A stretch of 64,000 nucleotides of DNA from contig CANTUQ010000077.1 of assembly GCA_947683425.1 (NCBI GenBank), positions 2,790,001 through 2,854,000 of the forward strand. The letters are read 5' to 3'. This document shows positions 33,327 to 45,560 of this stretch, piece by piece (within the stretch, counting starts at the first letter, position 1; each line of letters begins with the position of its first letter). Below the pieces are notes generated by a model that made no database searches, was not told the DNA's origin, and saw only the letters and a program-made list of their open reading frames with translations. The DNA is from Excoecaria cochinchinensis (taxonomy: Eukaryota > Streptophyta > Magnoliopsida > Malpighiales > Euphorbiaceae). The position numbers were made by a program, and so were the translations under genes.

Positions 33327-35783
33327 TGTGACGCCCATTCCCTAACGACAGACTAGCTCAGCTAATCTTAGTTAGAGAAGACCGCACACACACAACAGAA
33401 CACATGCTTAGCCTGAATAATAAAATTTCATCATATACGATCTTAACTCACACATCACATGCCGACTACTTATAGTGCATTTCCATAGCCACACGCATTG
33501 CACATACATATTTAGGTTAACATTCATAGTTATAAGATTATTACATGCCTTTACATACCCACTATACATACAATGGTACAAAAGCTTATATAGAAATCCC
33601 AAAATATTAAACCCAGAACCTACACTTTCTATTTCCTACTGTTGACCGTACAAAATGCAGGGACGTCCTTCAGTCACCTCTCGTCCGTACCTGTACGGAT
33701 TAGAGTAAATCCATGCTAAGCGATAACGCTTAGTGGGGAACTCATATATAGTACATAATTTATCACACATCAGAGAAATCATACATTACATGCTAGTAGA
33801 CAGGCCAAAGCAATCATTATCAAAGCAAGTATCATTTCAAGCATAGTATTGTCCATTACTATATTCAATCAAAAAGCATCAATCACTTATTCACATAACC
33901 ACATCACATGCTTTATTATATTATAGTCACTTCCCTGTGTTATTTGATTAATCAGTTAGCCTGCAATTCAATGACGCGGATAACGGGTATCACATTGGCA
34001 TCACTCAGGTACTAGAATCTCATCGAGATTACACTTACGCATGGGTACCCTCAGGTACCAAAATATCATTTCACTTATAATATAATCCAGCAAGGATTAT
34101 TCACATTATTTTCGCATTGTGATTCCCATGGAATCAGACACATTATACGCATGGGGCTGCAGCACTTGACCCTATAGGCATGCCTAACTATCCACTACTT
34201 GACTCGCAGGCTTAAGTTGTTAAACAAATTATGCAGTTCACATTGATCGCTTTTCACACCACATATAGAGATAGCTCATATCACATTCACTGGCATATTC
34301 AATATGCTTCCAAATTCATTCTTCATAGTTCATAACTACATATTTGATTGCATTCAAGATTTATCACACAGTATCCAAGTGTACCCGCTTAACTCTTATT
34401 CATAATGTCCTTCATTTCACTTGAAGACTTACCATTAGAAAGTCTGAACACATTAAGGTTATATTGCCAAAATAGGGTAGGTCACGGTCACAATGAATTT
34501 CATTGTCACCGTGACATGTTGAAGTTCAAAATAGAATGCAAACTGGGGACAGGTCACGGACACAATCAATTTCATTGTCACCGTGACATGTTCCCAAGTC
34601 TCGGCAGAATGCATCTTGAGGGTATGTCACGATCACAATGAACTTCATTGTCACCGTGACATATTCTCACCTTGCAAAATAGAATGCTCTCTTAAGTACC
34701 TCACGGTCACAATGAATCCCATTGTCACCGTGACATACAAAAATCAAGTAGACAGAATTGAACTCAAGCATATCTCACGGTCACAATCAATTTGATTGTC
34801 ACCGTGACCTATGCAAAAACACCATAACATAGTTGTGTTTTTCAGTCCATTTCTTCCTACTCATTAGAGCTTCAAATCTCACTCTCACTTTTGGCAATCA
34901 ACCCATAAACATCAACCACATAGTCAATTAGCACATACCTGTTTTCCCTTCTTGTTTTCGCATTCCATAATAGCACAAATCACAATCATTCTCAAGCATT
35001 ATATCACCAAGCATATTACTATTACAATCACATAATCTAGCATCACATAATTCATGCTCAACTTCAATTCCGCATACACATACAATTCAATTCAAATCTC
35101 CGTTCAACCAACACAAATCATACAACCACACAATTAAGGTTTGTTCCCAAACCTCGTCGCCTTAGCTCCTAATCACGACGGACGCTCGGCTCTCCGATCA
35201 TAGCTTTTCCCTTATCTCTCTTCACTTCTTCAGCTAGCAGAACACATTTCAAATTCCAAGATTGAACACAACCCATGAATTCTCATACCAATACCAAATC
35301 AAAACCAAAAAGAAGAGTAGAAGATGAGAATAAGCACACATAATCACTTACCCTTAGGTCTTAACACTTAATTCTTGCTCCAATTAGCTATATGCATACA
35401 TCCACTTAAACCACTCTCATCCTCACTCACGAAAATAAGAAGAAAGATAAAGTCAAATGCAGAAAAATGACGAATGAGGCCAACACATACTCACCTCTCA
35501 CTTCTCTAGGCAAATGCATGCAAAGAAGGAGGTGGCTTACTCTCATGATGCCACACGGATTCCACTCTCAATTCTGCCTCCACTATTCATTTAATCAAGT
35601 TATTTTATTCTCTAATCCACACTTACTTAACTTAGTTAATCCACTCTTACTAATCATGCACAATTCCCTTTTTAACCTCTTAAATTTCCTTAGCCTTTCA
35701 ATTAAGTCCAATCCTACACACTTAATTTCACTTAGACCCCAAATTAAACTAATTGCAACTAGGGTACAAGTCCGGCCATGACA
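33327..35783 (-). mobile_element. 5' LTR of element D
   Basis: 2457 bp, the same length as the 3' copy, with scattered single-base differences (for example near 33499, 33533 and 34000). It has the same internal modules: hairpin pair 33738-33689, CATGCCTA module about 34180, palindromes 34480-34813 and a donor-like GGTAAGTG about 35350. GTTTG follows at 35784. Confidence 0.95.
34480..34813. repeat. array of five 35-bp palindromes, D 5' LTR
   Basis: Counterpart of 27308-27640. Stem pairing is kept except for a few single changes (for example CACGGACACAATC near 34555). Confidence 0.95.
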
Positions 35784-36357
35784 GTTTGCCCCCTGAGAGG
35801 TCTTCAGTTCAATGCCCCCTGAGAGGTCTTCGATTTATTGATCATTTGCCCCCTGAGAGGTCTTCGGTTCATTTATCGTTTGCCCCCTGAGAGGTCTTCA
35901 GTTCATTGCCCCCTGAGAGGTCTTCGATTCATTGATCATTTGCCCCGAGGTCTTCAGTTCATTGCCCCCTGAAAGGTCTTCGGTTCATTGGCCCCTGAGA
36001 GGTCTTCGATTTGCTGCTCCCTGAGAAGTCTTTGGTTGATTGCCCCCCGAGAGGTCTTCAATTTGCTGCTCCCTGAGAAGTCTTTGGTTGATTGCCCCCT
36101 GAGAGGTCTTCAATTTGCTGCTCCCTGAGAAGTCTTTGGTTGATTGCCCCCTGAGAGGTCTTCAATTTGCTGCTCCCTGAGAAGTCTTTGGTTGATTGCC
36201 CCCCGAGAGGTCTTCAATTTGCTGCTCCCTGAGAAGTCTTTGGTTGATTGCCCCCTGAGAGGTCTTCAATTTCCTGCTCCCTGAGAAGTCTTTGGCTGAT
36301 TGCCCCCTGAGAGGTCTTCGATTTGCTGCTCCCTGAGAAGTCTTTGGTTGATTGCTT
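35784..36357. repeat. minisatellite of element C, right half
   Basis: Continues the array from 25837-26153. First come 26-bp and 45-bp units (CCCCCTGAGAGGTCTTCAGT types). Then about seven copies of a higher-order unit of about 52 bp combining CCCCCTGAGAGGTCTTCAAT with TGCTGCTCCCTGAGAAGTCT and TTGGTTGATTG. Confidence 0.92.
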
Positions 36358-38372
36358 GGACTGATGTCATCACTCAGCTTTGGTCGGTGTCCGCATCAAC
36401 TCTCTCTTTCTGCAAAATAGGGAAACTAAAATATGCAGGAAAAATAGTGAGCATGCAAGTGAAATGCATGAGTCATGCAGGAATGTAGGATAAAAATTTA
36501 TCTATGTGGACTTGGTGATGATAGCCAGGCTAGCTGCAATTTGCAATAGGATCGATGCCTTTTAAGCTGCTTTTGAATTTTATGCCCTTCGGGATTGCGA
36601 GATTCTCATCCGGTACCTGTAGTCATTATTTGAAGGTAGTGCGTCCCTTGTGGATTTTCACACTAGCTTTTCTTAGTGGGAGATGCGTCCTTTGTGGATT
36701 TTCACATAACCCTGTGCCTTATTTTTTGCCTGGAATGGACCCAACCCAATCCAGCGGCTTTTCTCTTTCTTTTTTTTTGAAGGACAGACTGCCTGTTTTC
36801 AGGTTTTCACCCTATCCTTTTGCCTAGTTTTTGCTTAGAGCGCCAGTTACGGTTTTCACTCTAACGGCTCTTTTCTATTCTTTTTTTTTTTTTGAAGATT
36901 GCTGAAGTTGTTGGCAAGAATCTTTAGGGAGTCTTATGACATGGTTGAATGAGCTTGATTTTGCACATCTGATAACAGGATGAATCCACTGAAGCGTTTG
37001 CGTGCTGAGAGTAGCAGAGGGTAGGCAGATACATGACTTTGATCACACAGGGTACAATACTCTGATCACATCATTGCATAAATGCATGTGTTTCAATTTG
37101 ATTTCATTAAACATGATCATTATTTTGGCATTGATTTTAAAAAAAAATACAAGACTTTAGCTAATCTCGAGATAGATCTTGAAAGCATCAAACTCCTGTT
37201 ATCAATCGGCCCTCTCGGGTTTTACGATTGACGATTTTCTCTCATCTCTTAATCTTTTTCTTTGAATGCGAATTCTAGATGCAACTTTGGGGACGAGACT
37301 TAACTCGAATGCATGAATGCACTCGTGGCTCCTCGCTTTAAGCTCAAGAAACACCATATGCCTCTTCTTACGTACCAAACCTTATTAGAAGGCCATCTTC
37401 GCTAATTGGATAAGACTGAACCAAGAATCAAAAGGTCTTACTTTGGTTGTAATGTTAGGCTTAGGTAGATGGCTATCAAAGGAGGATCAGGTCGCTAGAG
37501 AAAAATGGCCGCAATATTTTCTCGACTGGTGGATGAACCATTCTCAGCTCAGTTGTATATACAAAAGTATTCTTGAATTTGGATTTGATAACATTTTAGC
37601 TCATTTAAGATCAGATTGACAGTTAAAAAGGTAATCATCAAAACTCGTCAAGTGGTTATTATTTTGAGCTCTACTTTTTTTTTTAAGGAACTTATGTCTT
37701 TGGCGCATGACTGAAACCCTCTTTCCAAAGTGTAAACTCATCCTTACCAAGGCAATTTTGATAACCCACAAAGAAATTGTTAATTGTTAAAACGTTCATC
37801 CATCCCTGCTAGAGAGGCCACTCTTCTAAGGGGAAGCCAAAATCATTTTAGGCGAGGGGATAGTTTTAACATGTGTAACAACAAAATTGGCACGCATTTA
37901 GCATACCCACATAAAGGCTCAATGGGCTAGCAAGCGATTGTGAAGTAAGGGTAGGAAATGGTCATTTAGGGAACTATACAAAGAAAATTTTGCCTTAATC
38001 ATTTTCTAGGTTCTGTCTTATCCAGGGATCGCTTTGACGGGTAATCAGAAAGGTTCTAGTGCTCTTAGTGAGTTTCCATCCAGTCCCCTAATTGCAACTA
38101 TTTTTTTTATTATTTTTAATTTCCCTCTCTATAGGAGCTATGTTAGATGCTATCAAAATTTTCTTTGGGTTCCCCAAAGTTTCTGAGATTAACTGTAGTC
38201 ATATTATTTGAATTAATGCCAAAGTAAATGTGTTATGATCATGCGAAATGAAATCAATATAAATATTATACAAATAAGCAAAAATTGTTCTCTTCATTAT
38301 AAACCGAAAATTGTAACATAAAAAGAATTTCAGCATCTAAAAGCAATATCACTAGCGGGCCACAAGACACGA
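36358..38372 (-). mobile_element. element C non-coding region between gag and minisatellite
   Basis: No pol domain is recognisable on either strand. The piece at 37150-37260 (CCCGAGAGGGCCGAT and TTTGATGCTTTCAAGATCTA on the minus strand) matches B at 43540-43600. The piece at 36560-36900 (TGGAATGGACCCAACCCAAT) matches A at 7900-8100 and B at about 47940-48180. So the 3' untranslated region of the family is present, but pol has been lost. Confidence 0.75.
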
Positions 38373-39778
38373 TCATGTTCGCGGTGGCGGGACTGCATTA
38401 TAACCTGCTTTCTTCTTTTTCTCTCTCTTCTCAGGATCTGCGATCTGATTGGTGTCAATGAGATCCTGGATCTTGTTTCTCAAAATTCGGCAATGGTCAG
38501 TCAAATGGCCGGTGTGCTGGTGGTAAGCGCAGTACTGATCACCTCTATGTCCCGGCTGTCCCTGACTCAAGGCTGGTCTGGGTGGCAAAGGTTGCAACTT
38601 GCCTTCCTTCATTAGTCTCTCCAGCACCTAGGATAGAGAGCGGCCTAAGTTGGAGTAGTATCTCTGACCCTGCCCAACTCCAGTAGCTGAGACCTCTGTC
38701 GTCCTATCGTTTCTGCTGTTGCTGCTCCCGGCACCTCCCGATTTGAATCCCGACTGGTTCCCATAGCCTTTCCCAGCAAAGTTATTTTGGCTTGCTTTCT
38801 TTGCCAGGTAAGCTGCCTCAGCTTCTATAGCGATATCCTTAAGCGACTCCCAGTCCTTGAGCCCCTTAAAACTGAGCAAGTCCCTTAAGTAAGGGCATGA
38901 GTTTCTAATAAACAGCCTGATCTGGTCTGCAGTGTCAGGCTTCCTCTTCATCTCCATGACCCTGTTTCTCCATCTTGTAAGGTACTCATGGAATGACTCA
39001 TCATTCTTCTGCTGTAGAAGCTCGAGGTCTTTTAGGGTGACCTCCATCCTAGTGCTGCAGTCGTACTGCTTCATGAATTCTTCGGTCAAAAGGTCCCAGT
39101 CCTCTTTGGACCTCCTATCCAACCTGTGGTACCAGTCAACTGCCGGGCCCACCAGACTAAGGCAGAAATATTCCACCTTCTGCTTCTTGCTCAGCCCTGT
39201 GCCTTTCATGACCAAGGTGTACTGCTTGATGTGGGCGGATGGGTCAGAGGTGCCATCAAACTTCGGAAGCTCGGGCATCTTGAATCTTTGGGGCAATAGC
39301 TCTTCATCCCCTAGATCTCTGTCTTCTGGGTTGACCCCCTTTCCAGCTTAGAGCATGCGGGTGATAGCTTCGATCTGCTATCTCATACCTCTTAAAGCTT
39401 CATCCTCTACTCTGGGTGCTCTGGGCCTCGCAGCTTGGTGGACTATCGGCACCTCTTCTTCTTCTTCCTCCATCAGGAAATCATCGTTGGGGTTATGAAT
39501 CCTTTCCCCTCTTGGCTCGATGGGTGCGGCAGCTCTGTGCTCATTGTTGGGTTGGCGAGCAGCAGCTCCAATGAAGGGAGCCTCCCCACCATCAGGTGGT
39601 TCGGCTTTCCCCGAGGAGGGGCTGCCTGTGGCTGTAGAGCAGCAGGCGGCTGTGGGGCAGCAGGTGGATGGGTAATCCTTTCAGCCATAGCACCCATCAT
39701 GTCTAGCACTCTCCGTTTGAAGTCCTCTAGCCTCCTAGCTAGGTCTTGAGTGGTCAGTGCTCCGGTTTCTTCTGCCAT
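38373..39778 (-). pseudogene. gag: gag pseudogene of element C (with capsid core)
   Basis: I take the start at 39778 (MAEETGALTTQDLARRLEDF), which aligns with the gag starts of A and B. Next come a proline/alanine-rich linker, a glutamate run (MEEEEEEVPIVHQA, about 39470), and the capsid core: PELPKFDGTSDPSAHIKQY, EYFCLSLVGPAVDWYHRLDR, EEFMKQYDCSTRMEVTLKDL, SFHEYLTRWRNRVMEMKRKP (39290-38900). Then come NLGRSLS, a TAG at 38628-38630 where B has Trp, LMKEGKLQPLPPRP, and the zinc-knuckle-like YCAYHQHTGHLTDHCRILRN (about 38535-38478). A frameshift near 39500-39560 and stops at about 39370 and 39345 also break it. It is the only near-complete gag of the family here. The original length would be about 460-470 residues. 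Confidence 0.88.
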
Positions 39779-40688
39779 TGGTGGTTCTACAGAGGCTTCA
39801 CTAATTGAAGAGGATGACTCAGAATCCCAGTCAGACACTAGTTCCGGCAACTCAAAGAGCAGATTTGTCCTTACTAGCCGACCGTCGGAACCTCTAGTCC
39901 ACTTAGATGAATCTATGATGGCTGAAAAAATTAGATTGTTAGGATGATGCATGAATGACATATACAATGCATGATAGTGAGCTATGAAACATTTACAATC
40001 ACATGCAAGCAAGTAAATCCTTCCAACCTTATTACTCCCACACACGAGGTAATGCGGTCTCTTTCCTAGGTGGGCTTAATCCATGGGTTAGCGGGGAACC
40101 CAATGGATGCATATGGTGCTCGGTGGAAAACCGGCATCATAACATCTCTTATCTAATGTGCAAGCACATGGGTTATGATCGTTATGTATTTAGGCAGCCC
40201 GAACAAGTTGACATGGGCTTATCGGGGTATGAAAGCCTTTGATTAGGTGACCAATCAAATTATATGGGCTTGTCCAATATATAATGATCCACATAGCAAG
40301 CATAGTATTAAGGTTCATACCACCTAGGGGAAGTGACTATTTCCATTACATGAGCTTTGGTCATGGGTGATGATATTTTAGGGTTACCCAAGCATGGTCC
40401 CTACCGACGGGCCTAGCTCATCACGAGCGTAACGACCGATCGGGTCACCATTTGATATACCTTGACGGTACGAGGCTTGGGCTGGTGATTATCCTTAACA
40501 CTTCCCTAAATTGAGTGAAAATAGGGTCGTGCTTCGGGAACGCACCGGGGCTAAAAGAGGGACCAAACTAGCGTAGATCTAAAGCTCTAATGAGATGCAA
40601 TGCAGTTTTGAAAAATGATGAAATTTTCAAATTAAAACTCAATTGTAAATTTTAACCAAGGTACTTTCGAATCGAAGTCTCGAGTATA
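39779..40688 (-). mobile_element. element C leader
   Basis: Leader between primer site and gag. Open reading continues upstream of the chosen gag start to 40045, but with no sequence shared with the A and B proteins. 40000-40600 is homologous to the leaders of A and B. No promoter is recognised. Confidence 0.7.
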
Positions 40689-40706
40689 TCCCCAGTGGAG
40701 TCGCCA
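40689..40706 (-). other. primer binding site of element C (tRNA-Arg type)
   Basis: Minus strand TGGCGACTCCACTGGGGA, one base inside the 5' LTR. It is the best preserved of the three lineage-2 primer sites here (compare 14416-14433 and 51484-51501). Confidence 0.88.
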
Positions 40707-40707
40707 C

Positions 40708-43227
40708 TGTGATGCGCGCCGGATCCCCGCGGCCGCCCATGGGACCGCCTGCTTGAGGGCGATCGGGGCATTTGTGGGTCCGTTGACAGCTTGCAATAAA
40801 TCGCAAGTGCGTCTATGTTGGGCAACAAGGAGGTTTCATGGAGTCGCCACCCAATAGAACATTGGGAAAGTTTCTCTCACCTCGGAGAGCCTAAGACTAG
40901 AGTGAGTTCGAGACTTCTCATTTATTCATACCTTGGTTAAGTTTATAATTGAGTTTTGAATTTATTATTTCATCCCATTTCACATACATTTAATGCAATT
41001 AATTAAAGCGCACAACATACATTTAAGGAAAAGCGGTAAAAGCATAAGTAAAATAAAGCACATGTAAAAATATTACAATAAAACTAAGGGCAGAATACAA
41101 CCCCTATTGTAAATAAAATACAGATCATGCATAAATCGAGATATTCATTAATGATGAGGACATTGGTCCTCGCATGCATATTATTATGAAATAATTTTTA
41201 TGTGATGATTTTGGATGGAGAAAATTGAGACATTGGTCCCATTTTTATTTAAAAACAAATACCAAGTTAATTAATAAAAATGGTTTAGTGACTTTCTTTC
41301 TAGCGGGCCTAAATAAATAATTTTACAAGAAAATTATATGGCAAAAATAAATAGGAAAAAGCCAAATAAATAAAATATTACAAATAAAGAAAAATAAATA
41401 TTCCAAGCGAGCCTTTTGGACCTCCTCGTGTGCTCGCGAAAACGCCCAATCAAAAAAATGAGTTTAGACATAAAAAACAAAATACAAATAAAATAATGTT
41501 AGTAATTGAATCAATTAAATCAATTAAACATAGAAAATAATTAATAACAAAATAAAATAAAATAAGATGATATGAAAAGAATGATAATTGAATCAAAATG
41601 TTAACAAACCAAAATAAATGAGAAACATGCATTATACATGATAAATGATTAAATGATGTGATGAAAATAAAACAAAACATGTTAATTAATTAGTACATGA
41701 AAATATACACATGATGAAAATAATGATGATAAGTGAAAAATAATAAATGAATAAATAAACAAATAATAATAAATCAATCATGTAACAATGATAAAAAGAA
41801 TAATAAAAAATTAGTAAACAAAAGAATGATGAAAACAATAATGATATATAACAAGGTTAATTGATGTGTTCATAATTAATATAAACTCTTTTCATGGCAA
41901 AAAGATTAATTTAAGTTAATTATTTGCATGTTAAAAATAATTAGGAATCACAATAAAATCATTTACATGTTAGGAATTAAAAGAAAACAATATTCACATG
42001 AACAAAAATAAAATCATATATAAACAATTAAATGGAACAAATATAAGATCAATACAAATGAATAGATGAAAACAATAAATAAATCAATAAAAACAATAAA
42101 ATATACATGAATAAATTAAATAAAAATAGAATAGAATAGGAATTGAAATTGAGCCTAGAATATTTACCCTCAGAGTATTGGATTTGATGAAGGAAAAGTG
42201 ATGATTTTCTGGAAAATTGGTTGAAAGAATAATTTAGCAATAAAATTAATTCTCTTTGTTTATGGAGAAAAAAAAAAGGAATTGATTTGTATGCTTAAGA
42301 TTGAAAAGAAATTGATGTCAAAGTGATGATTAATTTCTTGTGTTTATGGAGGAAAAACAAAGAAATTAATTGGAATAATTAAGAATTGAAAATTGATCTT
42401 TCAATTTCAATTAAACCTTTTTAATTAAAAGAGAAATCTGAAATTTTTAAAGAGAAAATAGAAGAAGAATTCTGGAAAAATCAGGTCTAAAAAGAATGTG
42501 GAGGCTCTCCTTGATTTTTCATCATAAAGTCTTTATAACATAAAATAGGTTGCCCTCATTTAATTAAGGAAAACAAACCTATTTTAACACAAAATTCTTT
42601 TATTTTTAATGATAAAATCAAGTTTTATTTATTAATTATCTAAAAAAATATTTTAGAATTTAATTTGAACTCAAAAACCCAAAAAAAATGGGATAAAAAA
42701 CGGATTTTTGGGTGAAAAAAATCGGAAAAAGGGGTGAAAAATCGGAAAAAGGGGTATCAGACCCTATAGCGACGGCCAGGGGATGAGGGACGCCCGTCGC
42801 TATAGAGCGACGGGCTTCACGCAGCTAGGCTGCACGAAATCCGCTCGCAGAGGCGCGAAAATCGCGTGCACCAGCGCGCAGTGCGCACAACGCTGCGCGT
42901 CGCTTTTTAGCGACGCGCGGCATTGGCGATGCGCCCAACGCGCTGGGCGCCTGGGCGCCCACGCGCCTGCGTGCTGCCGCGCCCGACACTCGCGGTCCGA
43001 AAATTTTTATTTTTTTTTTAAATTTTAAATTGACTAAAAACACTATAATTTTAAGCCCTCATTTTTCAAAATTAATTTTTTAAATATTTTTTTATTATTT
43101 TCTAATTTTTCACTCTAAAATGCAAATTTGACGAGAAAACCATCACTTTTAACCTTTTAAGCCTGTGAAGGCAATTATTATCATTGGGTAACTTCGATCT
43201 AGGCTTACTCAGGACCCGGTGTCTACA
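40708..43227 (-). mobile_element. 5' LTR of element C
   Basis: 2520 bp, TGTGATGCGCGCCGGATCC to GACCCGGTGTCTACA, paired with 23156-25656. The U5 end on the minus strand reads GGATCCGGCGCGCATCACA, which is the source of the right half of the 29-bp repeat seen in element B. It has a GC-rich block at 42760-43000. Confidence 0.93.
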
Positions 43228-43232
43228 CATAT

Positions 43233-43388
43233 GTTCCAAGCATATGGGGTAAATTCGGGCCAACATGGGAAGGCCCATTTTTTCTTAAGAAGTTATTGTC
43301 CAAGGGAGTAGCGTTTCCAGTAAACAGTGATAGAAAGAAGTTCGAAGAACCAATCAGCATCAACAGACACAAGAAGTTCGATGGCTAA
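43233..43388 (+). pseudogene. pol: integrase C-terminal remnant of element B, second part
   Basis: After the CATAT duplication the frame from 23155 resumes: PSIWGKFGPTWEGPFFLKKL, then ISINRHKKFDG and a stop at about 43386. This is the typical C-terminal GKF.P.WEGP segment and closing residues of Tat-lineage pol. The join across element C is direct evidence that C was inserted into a pre-existing pol gene. Confidence 0.8.
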
Positions 43389-44007
43389 AGACCAAAAATC
43401 AAAAGAAGAGAATAAAAGCCCCGTGGGTTAAAAACTGAAAAAAGGCAGCCTTGCTAAAAATGGGTGCCTCATTAGGGTGAAAACCGAAAAAAGGCGCCAT
43501 TGGCAAAAATTAAAGGATTGAGAGAAAATGTCTAATCAAGAAAACCCGAGAGGGCTGATCTGAAATAGGAGTTTTGATGCTTTTAAGATCTACTTTGAAA
43601 TTAAATGTAATTTTGCATTTTGAACCTATGTTGAATAGTGATCATGTGTAGAGAAATTATACTGAATGTATGCAATTTTTCACAAAGATAGAAAATAAAG
43701 GCAATTCAACTCATGTGCCCATTGTTTTCTAGTTCTTTTATAAAAAGAGATAAATTGTTCATTATTGAATGCATCTGATCTAAATAGCTATGCTCTGCTA
43801 CTATTTTCACCGGCCAGATGCCTAAGTCAATGGGCCCTATTATCAACCGTGGGACTGGGCCCCCACATCTTGCATGCACTTGTAGAAGCAAAGGGGCAAT
43901 CTCCGATCAGTGGTATAGTAGTCTTTGCAAGCAGTTATGTTCAAATGATATTGTACATGGAGGTAAAAGTCAAAGAAAGGATAGAGGATGCCTCACAACA
44001 TCTTAAA
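43389..44007 (+). mobile_element. element B 3' region, first part
   Basis: Non-coding. Contains GGGTGAAAACCGAAAAAAGGC repeats and CCCGAGAGGGCTGATC, which are homologous to element C at 37150-37260. It runs to the TTAAA target of the next LTR. Confidence 0.7.
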
Positions 44008-44452
44008 TGTCACACCCCAAAGAGTACCCTAGAAGGATTCGTGCATATTGAGGTGAGTGGTGACCAAAGTTATGTAAATTAAAGTGTTAGGTATGTCAAA
44101 TGGACCATTTAAGAATTTAAGTGAAAGTTTCGGCAAGTACGGTTAATGGTAAAATTATGAAGTATGAATTTAGGACTAAATTGAAGGAGTAAGATTAATT
44201 AGTGGGCCATGTGAAGGATTAGTAAATTATGAATATCAATGTTTGAGGATTAAAAAGAGAATTTGACATAAATATCTATTTGTGGGTTATATGCATGATT
44301 TGTGGGTTTTGATAGAGTGTGTATGCATAGAGGGAAGTAGTGTATGTGTTAGTGGAGTTAATCTTGTGTGTAGTGTTATGCATGGGTTTAGTGTGTGAGT
44401 GGTCAAGTTCCACCAATTATAAGATGACATGTGGCAAGGATTTAAAGAAGGG

Positions 44453-44459
44453 TATAAAA
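44453..44459 (+). promoter_or_regulatory. TATA box of solo LTR
   Basis: TATAAAA in GGGTATAAAAGGC, 445 bp after the LTR start and just before a purine- then pyrimidine-rich leader. This implies a U3 of only about 0.45 kb and a transcribed remainder of more than 3 kb. Confidence 0.6.
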
Positions 44460-45196
44460 GGCAAGGAAAGAGAAAGGAAGAGCATAATTTTTGCCCTAGC
44501 TCTCCCGTTCTTTCTCCCTCACGCCTTCTTCTCCTTCTCTTCTTCCCTTCCTATTTGCTCCATCTTGATCCCTCTTCCTTTGGCTGAGTTTGGTGGAAAT
44601 TGATCAACGCAAAGAGATTGTTTTTGGTAAATTTTATTGAGTTCTTTCTTTTCTACATCTTCTTCATTTGTTATTAAGATGTGTTCTTAATCTAGGGTTT
44701 TATGTTTGTGTGATTGATGAGGATTTTGGGGATGAGAAAGATCTTGAATGAGTTTGGAAGCAAGAAAGATCATCTAAGTAAGCTATTGGAGCAAAGGAGT
44801 TAAGGTTAGGGATTTTGTTAATTTGATAAATATTTTGATTTAGGGTTTTCATTTGACTTTGTGGAAATTTATGGAGTTAAAGTTGTTTATATATGTTCAA
44901 ATGTTATGGGTTTTGAGTAATTTGGGTTAAGATGCTTTGAATGTGAATTATTGATCAAAAGTGTGTTTTGATTAAAAATTTGAAGTTATTTCACTAGGTG
45001 TCAATTTAGAGATTTTGATTATGCTAATAGTATGATTAAGTTGTAATACTTAGTGTAAAGATTGGTTTTTATGTTGTTGAAAATGATTTGGATGTTTAAT
45101 ATGAGTTGTGATGAGTTTTGGTTTGAATTGAAGTTCTGGGTAAGTTTTGAAAGAAGAAGAATTCTACAGATTTTGGCAGAGATCTAGAAATACGAC

Positions 45197-45560
45197 TCTG
45201 TCGCGACCGTGGCACCTGTCGCGATCACGATAGAGGGCGATTCCAGTGTCTCATTGTGAGGTTTCGGGGGACAAATGCACGAATCGTGCAATTGTGCACG
45301 AGTCGTGCACTTGTGCGTGCACTTAATGCACGAGCCGTGCAATTGTGCACCTGTGCATGCACTTGGTGCACGAGGAGCACGAGTCGTGTCTCGGAGCATG
45401 ACTCGTGGCAGTCTCCTCTCCCTGTCATGCCTGCACTGTTCCTCCGTAATTCACCTTCACGAGTCGTGTTCCTAAGCACTACTCGTGATGGATTTCTTGT
45501 GCGCAGCACTAGTCTGGCCACTGTCGCAAGCGCGACCTCCCATCGCGATAGTCCCCTCTC
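45197..45560. repeat. mixed palindrome cluster in solo LTR
   Basis: Decayed TGTCGCGA dyads at both ends enclose a run of TGCACGAGTCGTGCA-type dyads alternating with TTGTGCAC. Two palindrome families therefore meet in one LTR. Confidence 0.8.

Larger units (their letters stand above)
26154..35783 (-). mobile_element. element D: full-length Tekay-like chromovirus, inactive
   Basis: 9630 bp, with two LTRs of exactly 2457 bp (26154-28610 and 33327-35783), flanked by GTTTG (26149-26153 and 35784-35788). The primer site TGGTATCAGAGC (complement of 33310-33321) matches initiator tRNA-Met, and the polypurine tract lies at 28611-28622. One gag-pol frame runs from 33217 to 28623 with protease, RT, RNase H, integrase and chromodomain in order, as in the Tekay clade. 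The LTR copies differ by a small number of scattered substitutions (I estimate about 2 percent by eye), so the insertion is fairly young. Six stop codons and one frameshift inactivate it. Both copies of the lineage-2 minisatellite flank it. Confidence 0.96.
23156..43227 (-). mobile_element. element C: non-autonomous Tat-like retrotransposon with gag only
   Basis: Two long LTRs (23156-25656 and 40708-43227) that read almost the same, flanked by a perfect CATAT duplication (23151-23155 and 43228-43232), primer site 40689-40706 and polypurine tract 25657-25675. With element D (26154-35783 plus one duplication copy) removed, C is about 10.4 kb, of which 5.0 kb is LTR. The interior holds a leader, a gag with stops, about 2 kb of non-coding DNA and a minisatellite. 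No protease, RT, RNase H or integrase can be found. It fits the class of gag-bearing non-autonomous LTR elements. It lies in the integrase region of element B. Confidence 0.9.

Noticed and set aside
38373..39296. Element C as an autonomous Ogre with an intron before RT
   Set aside because: No RT, RNase H or integrase motif is seen downstream of gag on the minus strand, so there is nothing for such an intron to join.
40689..40706. tRNA-Arg gene
   Set aside because: Only the 3'-terminal 18 nt are complementary to a tRNA. It is the retrotransposon primer site, and no cloverleaf surrounds it.
43765..44082. 105-codon ORF on the plus strand
   Set aside because: It crosses the TTAAA junction of the solo LTR inserted at 44008, so it is a chance frame in 3' element DNA.
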